Of a DNA stretch of 23,750 nucleotides, positions 6,541 through 14,163 are shown one piece after another; positions within the stretch are counted from its first letter, which is position 1, and each line of letters starts with the position of its first letter. The stretch spans positions 1 to 23,750 of the IMG/VR virus record IMGVR_UViG_3300020203_000236. One strand, 5' to 3'. The translations under genes were made by a program, and so were the position numbers. Under the pieces are notes generated by a model that saw only the letters and a program-made list of their open reading frames with translations, ran no database searches and had not been told where the DNA came from. The stretch comes from a virus.

Positions 6541-8607
6541 ATGGCCGAGACCCAGCAACTGATCGTCCAACTTGACCTGAAGGGAAACCTTGCCTCGGGC
6601 ATTCAGAAGGCCGAGCGCCAACTGGGCAAGTTCAGCGGGTCCATCGCGCGCACCGGCAAGGGCATCGGTCAGATCGGCGCTGGACTGGGACGTGCCGGGC
6701 TGCTGGTCGGGGGCGCGGCCGTGGGTGGGTTGGTAGCCGTTGCCAAGGCGGCCATCGACTTCGAAGATGCCTTCGCTGGCGTTCGCAAGACGGTTAACGA
6801 GGCAGACCTCACGAAGGTCGGTCTGTCGTTCGACAAGTTGTCCACGTCGTTCCGCAAGATGGCGACCGAGATCCCCATCTCCGCGGTGGAGTTTGCGCGG
6901 CTTGGCGAGACGGCCGGTGCGCTCGGCATCAAAGCTCAGGATATCGAAGAGTTCAGCCGGGTCACGGCGCTCATGGGCGTCACGACTAACCTGTCCGCTG
7001 ACGAGGCCGCGGACGCCTTCGGGCGCATCGGTACGATCCTCGGCCTGACCGGCAATGACTACGCCGAACTTGCGGACAGCATCGTCGCCTTGGGCAACGC
7101 CGGTGCCTCTACCGAGTCTGAGATAGTCGAGATTACCAAGCGGTTCGCCGCCCAGGGCAAGGCGGCAGGGCTCACAAAGGAGGAGATGGTCGGACTGGCC
7201 TCGGCGACGGCTGCGCTGGGCTTCGAACCGGAGCGCGGCGGTACGGCACTCTCACGTGTGTTTGCCAACATGGCGACAAACCTCGCCTTGGCCAACGCCA
7301 AGGGAGAGGCGTTCGCCAAGACGGTGGGAAAGCCCATCAGTGAACTTCAGAAGTCGCTGAACAAGGGTGATGGCCTAGAAATCTTTACCGGGTTCCTGCA
7401 GTCGCTGAAGGGCCTGTCTGCGACGGACTTGGCCAAGACGCTCAAGGCTGTCGGCATCAACAACACGTCAGACCGGACTATCTTCCAGGCGATGGCCGAC
7501 CAACTGCCGATCGTCAATGAGCAGCTGGACCTCTCTACGAAGGCCACGGGAGCGTTGAGCGAGGAAGCTACCAAGCGGTTCAACACCATCGCGTCCAAGC
7601 TGGCCATCCTTAAAAACAACTTCATCGAAGCTGGCATCACCATCGGCGAGGGGTTCCTGCCAGCCCTCGGTCGCGCGGCCGAAAAGTTGACGGCGTTTCT
7701 AAAGGTGGACGCCAACAAGTCCCAGCTGAAGAGCATCGGCCAGGACATCGGCAAAGCGATCGACGGCATCGACTGGAAGCAGGTTCTAGACGGAGCCAAG
7801 CAGTTCGTCGGCGTCCTGAAGGAAGTCCTGTCCATCGCCAAGATCATGTGGGACGGGTTCAACGCGCTGCCGGGCCAGATCAAGGCCGCGGTAGCCGCCT
7901 TCCTCGTACTGAATAAGGCGTCCGGCGGCCTGCTTGCGTCGGGCGCGGGCAACGTGTTCGGCGGCGTGGCGGAGACGGTCACCCGCGGCCTTGGGTCGAA
8001 GCTCCCTATCGTGGGCAGTCTGTTCGCCCAACCGGTATTCGTCACCAACTTCCCGGTAGGGTTCGGCGGCACGGGCGGGGGTGGTATCCCCAGTGTTCTA
8101 CCGGCCGCCGCGACTGGCATCACCGTGGCGGGTAGTGCTGTCGTGGCCGGGGCAGCCGTGGCGGCGGCGGTGATCGGCACGTCCGTTGCAGGCGCCATAT
8201 ACGGCGCGGAGAACCAGCGGTTCAAGGACAAGGGCCTGACCTCCGCTGAGGTCGCCGCTGTCCGGTACTACGGAGCGAGTTCCAGCGATCAGGCGACCAT
8301 CGCTAAACGACTTGGCGAAGCACCAACCAAGGCCGACTACGCCTCGGGCATCGCCAAGACCAGCAGCATGTCAACTGCCCTGACCGCGGCGGCCTTGGAG
8401 ACAAAGCGCGAGACGACCCGCGGCGCAACGCTGACTGCGGCGGCGTCTACTGCCGGCTCGGCCTCTGTCGTGGCGGCCATCTACGCTAACCGGCCGGTCA
8501 TCAACACGAACGTTAACGTGAACGCCACGACGGTTACCAAGGCCGTGGCCGTCAACGCCCGCTATGGCGTGCCATCGGGGAGTCGCAACCGGGATCGGAT
8601 GGAATAG
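6541..8607 (+). CDS. Tail tape measure protein (TP901 type)
   Basis: The 688-aa protein is of the TP901 core tape-measure type. It starts with a helical part (IQKAERQLGKFSGSIART), a short Gly/Ala hydrophobic stretch (about residues 50-75), then the conserved core (FEDAFAGVRKTV, then FARLGETAGALGI, VTALMGVTTNLSADEAADAFGRI, and GFEPERGGTALSRVFANM). A second hydrophobic Ala/Val/Gly segment at about residues 523-555 could be the membrane-penetrating part. It sets tail length; at about 0.15 nm per residue the tail would be near 100 nm. The start is ATG at 6541, six bases after the -1 frame stop. The protein lacks an obvious peptidoglycan hydrolase domain. Confidence 0.93.
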   Translation: MAETQQLIVQLDLKGNLASGIQKAERQLGKFSGSIARTGKGIGQIGAGLGRAGLLVGGAAVGGLVAVAKAAIDFEDAFAGVRKTVNEADLTKVGLSFDKLSTSFRKMATEIPISAVEFARLGETAGALGIKAQDIEEFSRVTALMGVTTNLSADEAADAFGRIGTILGLTGNDYAELADSIVALGNAGASTESEIVEITKRFAAQGKAAGLTKEEMVGLASATAALGFEPERGGTALSRVFANMATNLALANAKGEAFAKTVGKPISELQKSLNKGDGLEIFTGFLQSLKGLSATDLAKTLKAVGINNTSDRTIFQAMADQLPIVNEQLDLSTKATGALSEEATKRFNTIASKLAILKNNFIEAGITIGEGFLPALGRAAEKLTAFLKVDANKSQLKSIGQDIGKAIDGIDWKQVLDGAKQFVGVLKEVLSIAKIMWDGFNALPGQIKAAVAAFLVLNKASGGLLASGAGNVFGGVAETVTRGLGSKLPIVGSLFAQPVFVTNFPVGFGGTGGGGIPSVLPAAATGITVAGSAVVAGAAVAAAVIGTSVAGAIYGAENQRFKDKGLTSAEVAAVRYYGASSSDQATIAKRLGEAPTKADYASGIAKTSSMSTALTAAALETKRETTRGATLTAAASTAGSASVVAAIYANRPVINTNVNVNATTVTKAVAVNARYGVPSGSRNRDRME

Positions 8608-10419
8608 ATGGCACCCGTCTATAAGTTCCGCTCCCCGGCCGGTGTCATCTCCGATATCACGACGTACTTCCGCCTCTACAAGCTGGACGTGGCGACCAAC
8701 GCCGAGGAAGGGACGGTCGCCCAATCGAGCATCCAGGCCGACGACCCGACCGGCGCGTTCGATATCGTCGGGCACCGCATCTTTGAGGTCCTGGAAGACA
8801 CGGCGACCGGCTCAAACACGCAGATCTATGTCGGGTATACCGCTGGTCGGCGCATCTCTCGGGGCGACTATCACCGGACCTCAGCGGGGCGCGTCTGGGA
8901 CATCGACCTCGTAGACATCAACTCCGTCCTATCGCGGCGGGTGATGACCGGGACCGACGCCAACCGGCCCGCGGAGACGGACGTTGCGCGCGTCCAATGG
9001 CTCATGACGACCAACGAAGCCGCGATCATTGTCGACTCGCTGTACCTGAACACGTCGGGCGGGATTGCGATGGACGCGGCCGACTACCGCGGTCAGAAGT
9101 TCAACCAAGTGTTGGACGACTGCGCCCAGGCATCGGGCAAGAACCATTTTGTCTGGTCCCGTCACGAGACGGGCAACTTCTCCCTCTGGTACGACTTCGC
9201 CACCAGCACGAACTACACGTCGCCGCTGCGGCTGTCCAACGTTTCGACCGATGTTGATTCCGTCCTGACGTTCGCCCTGAGCAATGACACCGAACTGTCG
9301 CGCTCGCCGGATCGGGTCAACTCGGGTGCGTATCTGCCCTTCGACGGTGGCGCGGTCTATTCGCAGGACGTCGCCATCGCCAACTCCTTCGCCCGGCGCG
9401 ATGCGGTCATGCCTTCGGAGAACGTCAAGACTTCAGCAAAGGCGACGGCGCGGGCGACCCGCTACCTCACGGAGATGTCCACCGAAGAGGACGTCATCAC
9501 GACCACCGTCCAGCTTCCGGCGGCCAAGGTCAACTTTCTGATGCAGGGGATGCGCGTCCAACTGAGGGCATCGCATCTACCGGGCTACGAGTCCTTCTCG
9601 TGGGGCCGGGTGCTCAATCGGTCGGTCCAGCAAGTCTCCGAAGAGCTATATGACGTCAAGCTGGAGATATCGCCATCCTCGTCTGTCGCGGGCGACGACA
9701 TCCTGATCGCGTTCATCACGCGTAGCCAGACCGACACCGGGATTGTTCCGACGGACCTCTCGACGAACGGCTGGACCAAGGCGTTCTGGTCAGGCAACTT
9801 CGCGGACCCGGCGCAGTCAGCCGGACCGGGCGGAGCCGTCGCCATGGGCATCTGGTATCGCCGCGTCGTTCCCGGTGAATCCGCAACCGTGCTCCAAGTT
9901 GGTGGGGCCAATCCGGGGACCAATGCGGCGTGGGTATTCCAGACGACCGGCGCATTGCTGGCGGGCATCGCGACCAGCAACGCCAATGACAGCGTGACGT
10001 GGGTCGGCAACCCGACCGCTTCCACCGTCGCCAGTGCATCGGCCGCCGTCGCGAGCGTGTGGTTCGGCGGCTTCAGCTTGCAGAAAGTCAACTACGGCCA
10101 GGTGACGCTCATCACGTCCACCAACGGTACGAACCTCATCGACGCCAACGCGTCGAACGTGTCGGGCGGAGTCTGCGCGGTGACAGCCGATAGCGCCCAG
10201 CCCCGGACGTGGATCGGCCACCGTAGCGGGACGGGCGTCCTGACCATCGGCGGCAACCTCACGTGCTCGGGTGCATCGCCTGACTACAACCTATTCGGGA
10301 GAGGGCGCGGCGGGCTGCTCCTGCCGCTCGCGACCGGGGCCACGTTCGCCGTGTCGCAGCAGGGGTTCCACTCCACTGCGGGCGCAGATATCATCGTCAC
10401 GCTCCCGGCCGCGCCATGA
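8608..10419 (+). CDS. Tail-tip / baseplate hub-like protein with C-terminal beta domain
   Basis: The 603-aa protein begins directly after the tape measure stop (TAG-ATG). The first ~350 residues (VISDITTYFRLYKLDVATNAEEG; later FNQVLDDCAQASGKNHFVWS and VQLPAAKVNFLMQGMRVQL) follow the pattern of hub-like tail-tip proteins that bind the end of the tube. The remainder, from about residue 355, is Gly/Thr/Ser-rich beta sequence (DDILIAFITRSQTDTG, WVFQTTGALLAGIAT) with the look of a jelly-roll adhesin or carbohydrate-binding domain. It is the only candidate here for both the distal tail and tail-associated protein roles. The stop overlaps the next ATG. The assignment is by position and composition. 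Confidence 0.65.
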   Translation: MAPVYKFRSPAGVISDITTYFRLYKLDVATNAEEGTVAQSSIQADDPTGAFDIVGHRIFEVLEDTATGSNTQIYVGYTAGRRISRGDYHRTSAGRVWDIDLVDINSVLSRRVMTGTDANRPAETDVARVQWLMTTNEAAIIVDSLYLNTSGGIAMDAADYRGQKFNQVLDDCAQASGKNHFVWSRHETGNFSLWYDFATSTNYTSPLRLSNVSTDVDSVLTFALSNDTELSRSPDRVNSGAYLPFDGGAVYSQDVAIANSFARRDAVMPSENVKTSAKATARATRYLTEMSTEEDVITTTVQLPAAKVNFLMQGMRVQLRASHLPGYESFSWGRVLNRSVQQVSEELYDVKLEISPSSSVAGDDILIAFITRSQTDTGIVPTDLSTNGWTKAFWSGNFADPAQSAGPGGAVAMGIWYRRVVPGESATVLQVGGANPGTNAAWVFQTTGALLAGIATSNANDSVTWVGNPTASTVASASAAVASVWFGGFSLQKVNYGQVTLITSTNGTNLIDANASNVSGGVCAVTADSAQPRTWIGHRSGTGVLTIGGNLTCSGASPDYNLFGRGRGGLLLPLATGATFAVSQQGFHSTAGADIIVTLPAAP

Positions 10420-11237
10420 AGGTAACCCGTCTCGGCCCGACGAAGGTGCTCGTGGGCGCTACCTCGCTGGGCGGCTCCGGTGGCACGCTGGACCCCGCGG
10501 TTGGCTCTGGGCTGGTGCCTACGGCCAGCGGCTCCAACTCGTGGTCCTGGGGTAGCAACGTCGCCCGCATCACGGCCAACGGTTCCAACGGGCTGCTCGG
10601 TCCGTTCGTCAACTTCGCGTCGGGGACGGGTATTACGCTGGCGGTGTCATCGAACACCATGACCATCACGTCCGGGGGCGCGGTGGGCGATTTCGTGACC
10701 ACGACGGCCGGTGGCGGGGAGGTCCTGTCAACGGTCGCGGCGTCGGGTGCGACGGAGACGATCGACCTCGCCACGGCCAACGTCCACGACATCACGCTGA
10801 CCGCCAACTGCGTCTTCACGTTCGCCGCGGTGTCGTCCGGGCGCTCGCGGTCGTTCACGCTGCTGCTCCGCCAGGACGGCACGGGCTCGCGGCTGGCGAC
10901 GTGGCCGGGGTCGGTCGTGTGGCCGGGTGGGGTTGCGCCGACGCTCGCGACCGCGGCGTGGGCGGTGGATGTGTTCGCGTTCTTCACGCTGGACGGCGGG
11001 GCCGTCTGGTACGGCTTCCCCACGGGCGGCTCAGGGGCGACAGGGGCTGCGGGTGGCGATCTGTCGGGCACCTACCCGAACCCGAGCGTGGTGGATGACT
11101 CGCACGCGCACACCGCGGCCACGCTGCCGACGGCGGGTGGCGAGATCCTCATCAGCGACACGCCAGCGGGTAGCCCGCTCATCTTCGCTGACCTCATCCA
11201 GAACGAGGCGCAAGACGACCTCGTTTACAGCGACTAG
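10416..11237 (+). CDS. Tail fibre / appendage-like structural protein (273 aa)
   Basis: This is a Gly/Thr/Ser/Ala-rich protein with alternating beta-strand pattern. At about residues 203-225 it carries a short collagen-like turn (GSGATGAAG) followed by GDLSGTYPNPSV, a motif that recurs in phage tail-fibre and host-recognition proteins. The C-terminal end (HTAATLPTAGGEILISDTPAG) is also fibre-like. It overlaps the upstream stop by ATGA and is followed by two further appendage-type genes. The role is inferred as part of the adsorption apparatus; no enzymatic motif is seen. Confidence 0.65.
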   Translation: MKVTRLGPTKVLVGATSLGGSGGTLDPAVGSGLVPTASGSNSWSWGSNVARITANGSNGLLGPFVNFASGTGITLAVSSNTMTITSGGAVGDFVTTTAGGGEVLSTVAASGATETIDLATANVHDITLTANCVFTFAAVSSGRSRSFTLLLRQDGTGSRLATWPGSVVWPGGVAPTLATAAWAVDVFAFFTLDGGAVWYGFPTGGSGATGAAGGDLSGTYPNPSVVDDSHAHTAATLPTAGGEILISDTPAGSPLIFADLIQNEAQDDLVYSD

Positions 11238-11246
11238 GAGCACGTC

Positions 11247-12008
11247 ATGTCTAAAGCCAGCGATAACGTCTTCCCCAGGTTCCTCATCTCCGAGGGCGGC
11301 TCGACGGCCACGCCCGCCGCTAACCGGGTCACGGTCTACGCCAAGGCCAATGGGCTGCTCTACTCCAAGGACGACGCGGGCGCCGAAACGGCCCTTGGTG
11401 GCGGCTCGGGCTCCGTCGCCACCGACGCCATCTGGGACGCGGCGGGCGACCTCGCGGTCGGCACGGGCGTGGACACCGCGGCTCGGCTTGCCAGGGGTAC
11501 GGCGCTCCAAGTGCTGCGCGTCAACTCGGGCGCGACGACGGTGGAATGGGCCGCGGCGGCTGCGGCCGCCTTTGTCGGGTGCTCAGCGTGGAACTCAGCC
11601 GCGCAGTCTGTGAACAACACCACCTGGACGATCCTGACCTTCGACTCCGAGAACTTCGACACCAGCGCCATCCACTCGACCGGGGCCAACACGGGCCGGA
11701 TGACGATCCCGTCAGGCATGGGCGGCTACTGGCGCTTCACCGCCTACGTCCAGTTCGCGGGTAATACGACGGGGCTCCGCGCCATCGACCTCTACAAGAA
11801 CGGCGTCTCGGTCGGCCCGATGGTGCGCGTTGGCAGCCCGCCGACGACGAATGACGTGTTCACGCTGACGCTCAACTCAGTCTTGAGTCTCGTTGCTACC
11901 GACTACATCGAACTCTATGCCTACCAGGCATCCGGCGGGGCGTTGAACGTCGGCAACGCATCGCAGCCACAGGGCACGCTCTATATCGCTCAGTACCTCG
12001 GCGCCTGA
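11247..12008 (+). CDS. Tail appendage protein with C1q-like C-terminal fold (253 aa)
   Basis: The start codon has an AGGAG ribosome binding site at 11236-11240 that overlaps the stop of the previous gene. Residues 1-105 are a low-complexity linker (LLYSKDDAGAETALGGGSGS; ALQVLRVNSGATTVEW). Residues 110-253 look like a C1q/TNF-type jelly roll: AWNSAAQSVNNTTWTILTF, GYWRFTAYVQFAGNT, RAIDLYKNGVSVGP, then DYIELYAYQASGGALNV and the final strand TLYIAQYLGA. Such trimeric domains are common at the ends of phage fibres and bind surface sugars or proteins. The fold call is by eye. Confidence 0.7.
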   Translation: MSKASDNVFPRFLISEGGSTATPAANRVTVYAKANGLLYSKDDAGAETALGGGSGSVATDAIWDAAGDLAVGTGVDTAARLARGTALQVLRVNSGATTVEWAAAAAAAFVGCSAWNSAAQSVNNTTWTILTFDSENFDTSAIHSTGANTGRMTIPSGMGGYWRFTAYVQFAGNTTGLRAIDLYKNGVSVGPMVRVGSPPTTNDVFTLTLNSVLSLVATDYIELYAYQASGGALNVGNASQPQGTLYIAQYLGA

Positions 12009-12009
12009 T

Positions 12010-12984
12010 GTGCTGGCCCACAGGCTGCTCATCGCCGGCGGCGGCTCATCCTCGTTCAGCCCAGGAGAACCCGTGATCTTCCACGGCTGCATCGCGGCGG
12101 GACTGGACCGGTTTGTAGGAACCGTCTCCAAGACCTCGGGCAGCGGCACGATCACAGGTTCCGGGACAGCGTTCCTGACCGCGGTCAAGATCGGATACAA
12201 GCTGCACATCCCAGGTGGCGCGGTTGATGAGTTCGACCTGTACGTCACGGCCATAGCCAGCGACACGAGCCTGACCGTCTCGCCTGCTCCCACCAGCACG
12301 GCCAGCGGACAGTTGTGCGAACCGGACCAGGAGATCGGCAACGCCACGTTCACCCCGGTCAAGTACGAGTACGACCGGCTGATCCACAGCTCGCTGCTGG
12401 GGGTCTACGACACAGACAACTATCACTACAGTTCGTCAGCCAACCTCACGGGCACGGTCGCCAAGACCAGCGGCAACACGACGATCACCGGCACCGGCAC
12501 AGCCTTCCTCACGGGAGTCGCGGTCAACCAGGTCATCGACGTTCCGGGCGGCGGCGGTACGGACACGCTGGTCATCCGCACCATCGCCAGCGACACGAGC
12601 CTGACGGTGTGGCGTGCGCCGTCGTACACCGCGTCCGGACAGACGGCGAAAAACAACCCGGCGGCCATCGCCATCCCGATCGGTCTCGGCGGTTACTACG
12701 ACATCGGCATCGAAGACGACTGGCGGTACGGGATCGGCACCGTGCGTCAGGGCAACGTCTTCCTCAACCTGTCCACCGGAGTCGCGGCCACACCGGGCGC
12801 GGCACTTGGCGGCGTGAACATGCCGCGGGTTCCCACGAGTGGCGAGACGGCCTACAAGTGGGCCGCACCGCGGAAACTGGCGGAGGGAGACTTCATCGTC
12901 AATCGGGCCTACCAGGACTCGGGGAGTTCCGTGTCACAGACGCCCTACTATGCGATGTGGGTCAGCTACCGGGGGCCGGTGTGA
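12010..12984 (+). CDS. Tail appendage protein with internal duplication (324 aa)
   Basis: Two copies of a ~65-residue beta module are visible: the first begins near residue 37 (GTVSKTSGSGTITGSGTAFL), the second near residue 148 (GTVAKTSGNTTITGTGTAFL), each ending in IASDTSLTV followed by TASGQ. The duplication also shows in DNA (around 12255-12275 and 12588-12610). The C-terminal third (GGYYDIGIEDDWRYGIGT, YYAMWVSYRGPV) is unique. The GTG at 12010 is one base after the previous stop but lacks a ribosome binding site; an in-frame GTG at 12073 has AGGAG (12063-12067) five bases upstream and would give 303 aa. Either start may be used. It is a structural or adsorption protein by context. Confidence 0.65.
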   Translation: MLAHRLLIAGGGSSSFSPGEPVIFHGCIAAGLDRFVGTVSKTSGSGTITGSGTAFLTAVKIGYKLHIPGGAVDEFDLYVTAIASDTSLTVSPAPTSTASGQLCEPDQEIGNATFTPVKYEYDRLIHSSLLGVYDTDNYHYSSSANLTGTVAKTSGNTTITGTGTAFLTGVAVNQVIDVPGGGGTDTLVIRTIASDTSLTVWRAPSYTASGQTAKNNPAAIAIPIGLGGYYDIGIEDDWRYGIGTVRQGNVFLNLSTGVAATPGAALGGVNMPRVPTSGETAYKWAAPRKLAEGDFIVNRAYQDSGSSVSQTPYYAMWVSYRGPV

Positions 12985-13184
12985 GACACCTAGCCCTACG
13001 CCTCGCCGCCGCCTATTGCGTTGACTGCGAACGGCTCGTGTGGCCCTGGCAGGGACGATGTGGTAGCTATCACACCACCTGCAACCACGCGGGCATGGTC
13101 CGTTCGTGGAAGCGGAACCTCGTGGCTACCAACGGGCCTCAGGTCTGCTGGCCGTGCTCATTCTGCGGGGTCCGGCCCGCCTGA
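12981..13184 (+). CDS. Small Cys-rich protein (67 aa)
   Basis: The GTG at 12981 overlaps the previous stop (GTGA), and the gene is the last one before a strong terminator. It has seven cysteines: C13 and C16 (CVDC), C27, C34, then C56, C59 and C62 (CWPCSFC). This spacing fits two zinc knuckles or a treble-clef-like metal site. The net charge is positive. Its function is unknown; at the end of the late operon it could be a host-interaction or assembly factor, but nothing in the sequence decides this. Confidence 0.6.
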   Translation: MRHLALRLAAAYCVDCERLVWPWQGRCGSYHTTCNHAGMVRSWKRNLVATNGPQVCWPCSFCGVRPA

Positions 13185-13195
13185 CCTTTGCCCTG

Positions 13196-13232
13196 ACGCC
13201 CCTGTCTCCGTAGTGGAGGCGGGGGCGTTTTT
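13196..13232 (+). terminator. Strong intrinsic terminator ending the late operon
   Basis: The stem is 14 base pairs: ACGCCCC (13196-13202) pairs with GGGGCGT (13222-13228), and the inner seven bases pair with two G-U wobbles. It has a five-base loop and a T tract at 13228-13232. It sits between the last late gene and the stop of the leftward gene at 13239. There is no T run on the other strand, so it looks one-directional. Confidence 0.92.
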
Positions 13233-13238
13233 GGCGTT

Positions 13239-13496
13239 TCAGGCGAACGGCTCGCCGCAGTGGTTGCAGAGGCGTTCGCGGTCCTGAGCGACGATCTTGC
13301 CGCAGTTGACGCACACGCGTCCCTGACGAGCCACCACGCCGGGTTTCGCCATGGCAGCGCCGATCAGCCCTATCGGCCCCAGAAGGAACCCCACGACACC
13401 GGCGGACCCCGCATCGTCGCGGCCTTTCTGGGCAGTGATGAGGTACGCCCCGATACCACAGATGAGCCAGACGGCCAAGACTGCGTAGACCTCCAT
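13239..13496 (-). CDS. Small membrane protein with C-terminal zinc ribbon (85 aa)
   Basis: Two hydrophobic segments at residues 4-21 (YAVLAVWLICGIGAYLI) and about 31-50 (SAGVVGFLLGPIGLIGAAMA) are joined by a charged loop (AQKGRDD). A zinc ribbon follows with C62/C65 (CVNC) and C77/C80 (CNHC). The start at 13496 is backed by GGAGGT eight bases upstream. It lies downstream of, and on the same strand as, the repressor gene, so it may be expressed in lysogens. The type (two membrane spans plus zinc ribbon) is common in high-GC bacteria. A superinfection-exclusion or lysogenic-conversion role is possible but only inferred. Confidence 0.8.
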   Translation of the reverse strand: MEVYAVLAVWLICGIGAYLITAQKGRDDAGSAGVVGFLLGPIGLIGAAMAKPGVVARQGRVCVNCGKIVAQDRERLCNHCGEPFA

Positions 13497-13504
13497 CGAC
13501 CCCT

Positions 13505-13510
13505 ACCTCC
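13505..13510 (-). promoter_or_regulatory. Shine-Dalgarno deciding the start of the leftward membrane protein
   Basis: GGAGGT on the minus strand lies eight bases before the ATG at 13496. It fixes that start codon and supports the ORF being real, as the plus-strand reading of the same stretch has no such site. Confidence 0.75.
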
Positions 13511-13577
13511 GGCTTCCCGTAGTTCGTTGTTGAGTCGCAGCTAAGCGCACGTCCCTACCCTCTCCTGTTGAGAGTCA

Positions 13578-13784
13578 ATGACCGACTCCCAGCCGGCCGT
13601 GGCTCTGGAAACACTACAGGGAGCCATCGTGGCCGATATCAACGTCCCGATCCCGTTGTCTCGCGAGGAACAGGCGGGGCTGCTCGTGCTGCGAGGTCTT
13701 GTTCGACTAGGCGTGCTACGACCGCCTCCACCCCGTGGGTCCAAGCCTCCCGCTCGCGACGCATCTCGGCCAGCTCAGCCGTAA
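13578..13784 (+). CDS. Doubtful small ORF overlapping the repressor 3' end (68 aa)
   Basis: The first ~36 residues have protein-like composition and high third-position GC (MTDSQPAVALETLQGAIVAD, then PLSREEQAGLLVLRGL). The second half falls inside the repressor gene on the other strand (from 13639), loses the codon bias and becomes Pro/Arg-rich. Only GAGAG at 13570-13574 could serve as a ribosome binding site, at a short distance. It is either a small gene convergent with the repressor that ends within it, or a chance frame. Confidence 0.3.
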   Translation: MTDSQPAVALETLQGAIVADINVPIPLSREEQAGLLVLRGLVRLGVLRPPPPRGSKPPARDASRPAQP

Positions 13785-14049
13785 GGGCGCGGATCGCACC
13801 GGCGAGGTCGTCGGGGGGCGCGGAGTCGGCCTGCTCCACGAAGGGGCCAAAGAAGCGCTCTAACAGCGGTAGGTGGCGCTTGCTCGGAGCCTTGGTGCCC
13901 GCCTCGTATTCGGCATAGGTGCTCTTCGCGATCTCGATGCCGGCGGTTAGCAGGGCCTGGCGCGCCTTCTCAGCCGTAGCGAGGTTACGGTCTAGGCGAG
14001 AGGCGACGAGCCAACGGCCGTAGGGACCGCGCTCGCTGGGGGACTTCAT
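13639..14049 (-). CDS. XRE-type (CI-like) repressor, 136 aa
   Basis: The N-terminal helix-turn-helix region is readable: ATAEKARQALLTAGIEIAKS, then TYAEYEAGTKAPSKRHLPLL, which matches the XRE pattern (recognition helix TYAEYEAGTKAP, then the helix-5 segment). The C-terminal half is a helical, coiled-coil-like part (AIRALTAELAEMRREREAW), possibly for dimer formation; no LexA-like peptidase motif is seen. The ATG at 14049 is chosen over the one at 14097 because the longer form would cover the operator and promoter at 14059-14087. It is divergent from a Cro-like gene, with three palindromic operators between. It probably keeps early genes silent in lysogens and controls its own promoter. Confidence 0.8.
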   Translation of the reverse strand: MKSPSERGPYGRWLVASRLDRNLATAEKARQALLTAGIEIAKSTYAEYEAGTKAPSKRHLPLLERFFGPFVEQADSAPPDDLAGAIRALTAELAEMRREREAWTHGVEAVVARLVEQDLAARAAPPVPRETTGSGR

Positions 14050-14058
14050 GGCTGCGCG

Positions 14059-14087
14059 ACAGTGACCTTTGTCGCGACTTTTGTCAA
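14059..14087 (-). promoter_or_regulatory. Candidate leftward (repressor) promoter
   Basis: On the minus strand, TTGACA (14087-14082) is a perfect -35. A 17-base spacer leads to CACTGT (14064-14059) as a weak -10. The predicted start point is about 14052, only two or three bases before the repressor ATG at 14049, so the mRNA would be almost leaderless. The palindrome at 14071-14078 fills the spacer. Confidence 0.55.
14071..14078. promoter_or_regulatory. Operator 1, GTCGCGAC palindrome
   Basis: This is a perfect eight-base palindrome flanked by T and A runs (TTTGTCGCGACTTT). It lies between -35 and -10 of the leftward promoter candidate. It is identical in core to the copies at 14114 and 14144, so it is the likely binding site of the repressor or Cro-like protein. 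Confidence 0.75.
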
Positions 14088-14113
14088 TACCCTGCACGAC
14101 ACCACAAGATAAT

Positions 14114-14121
14114 GTCGCGAC
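14114..14121. promoter_or_regulatory. Operator 2, GTCGCGAC palindrome
   Basis: This is the middle copy (AATGTCGCGACTTC), 43 bases after operator 1 and 30 bases before operator 3. It directly follows a GATAAT element (14108-14113) that could be a -10 on either strand, though no good -35 fits. It may bridge the two outer sites for cooperative binding. Confidence 0.7.
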
Positions 14122-14134
14122 TTCGCGAGACCTC

Positions 14135-14163
14135 TTGACTTTTGTCGCGACATCGGCGAAACT
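14135..14163 (+). promoter_or_regulatory. Candidate rightward (early) promoter
   Basis: TTGACT at 14135-14140, a 17-base spacer, and GAAACT at 14158-14163 form a promoter candidate with a good -35 and a weak -10. The predicted start point falls at about 14170, the A of the Cro-like gene's ATG, giving a leaderless mRNA. Operator 3 lies in the spacer, three bases after the -35, the same spacing as on the leftward side. Confidence 0.55.
14144..14151. promoter_or_regulatory. Operator 3, GTCGCGAC palindrome
   Basis: This is the third exact copy (TTTGTCGCGACATC), placed in the spacer of the rightward promoter candidate. Binding here would block early transcription. A weaker match (CTCGCGACTTTTGG, near 14330) lies inside the Cro-like gene and may be a chance relative. 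Confidence 0.75.

Noticed and set aside
7347-8231. Minus-strand open frame (294 codons) opposite the tape measure
   Set aside because: It is Pro/Ala/Thr-rich antisense sequence, and the tape measure frame is certain.
12315-12980. Upstream extension of the small Cys-rich ORF that ends at 13184
   Set aside because: The frame is open through the appendage gene, but its translation there is His/Arg/Gln-rich shadow sequence; the GTG at 12981 with four-base overlap is the plausible start.
13185-13238. The late terminator acting in both directions
   Set aside because: There is no T run on the left side of the stem on the minus strand, so leftward termination is not supported.
14050-14097. N-terminal extension of the repressor to an ATG at 14097
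   Set aside because: The extension would cover the TTGACA box and operator 1; the ATG at 14049 follows the predicted transcript start and gives a normal XRE N-terminus.
14108-14113. GATAAT as the main -10 of the rightward promoter
   Set aside because: The region 17 bases upstream (CAATAC) is a poor -35, while the TTGACT at 14135 gives better geometry with an operator; it was kept only as a note.
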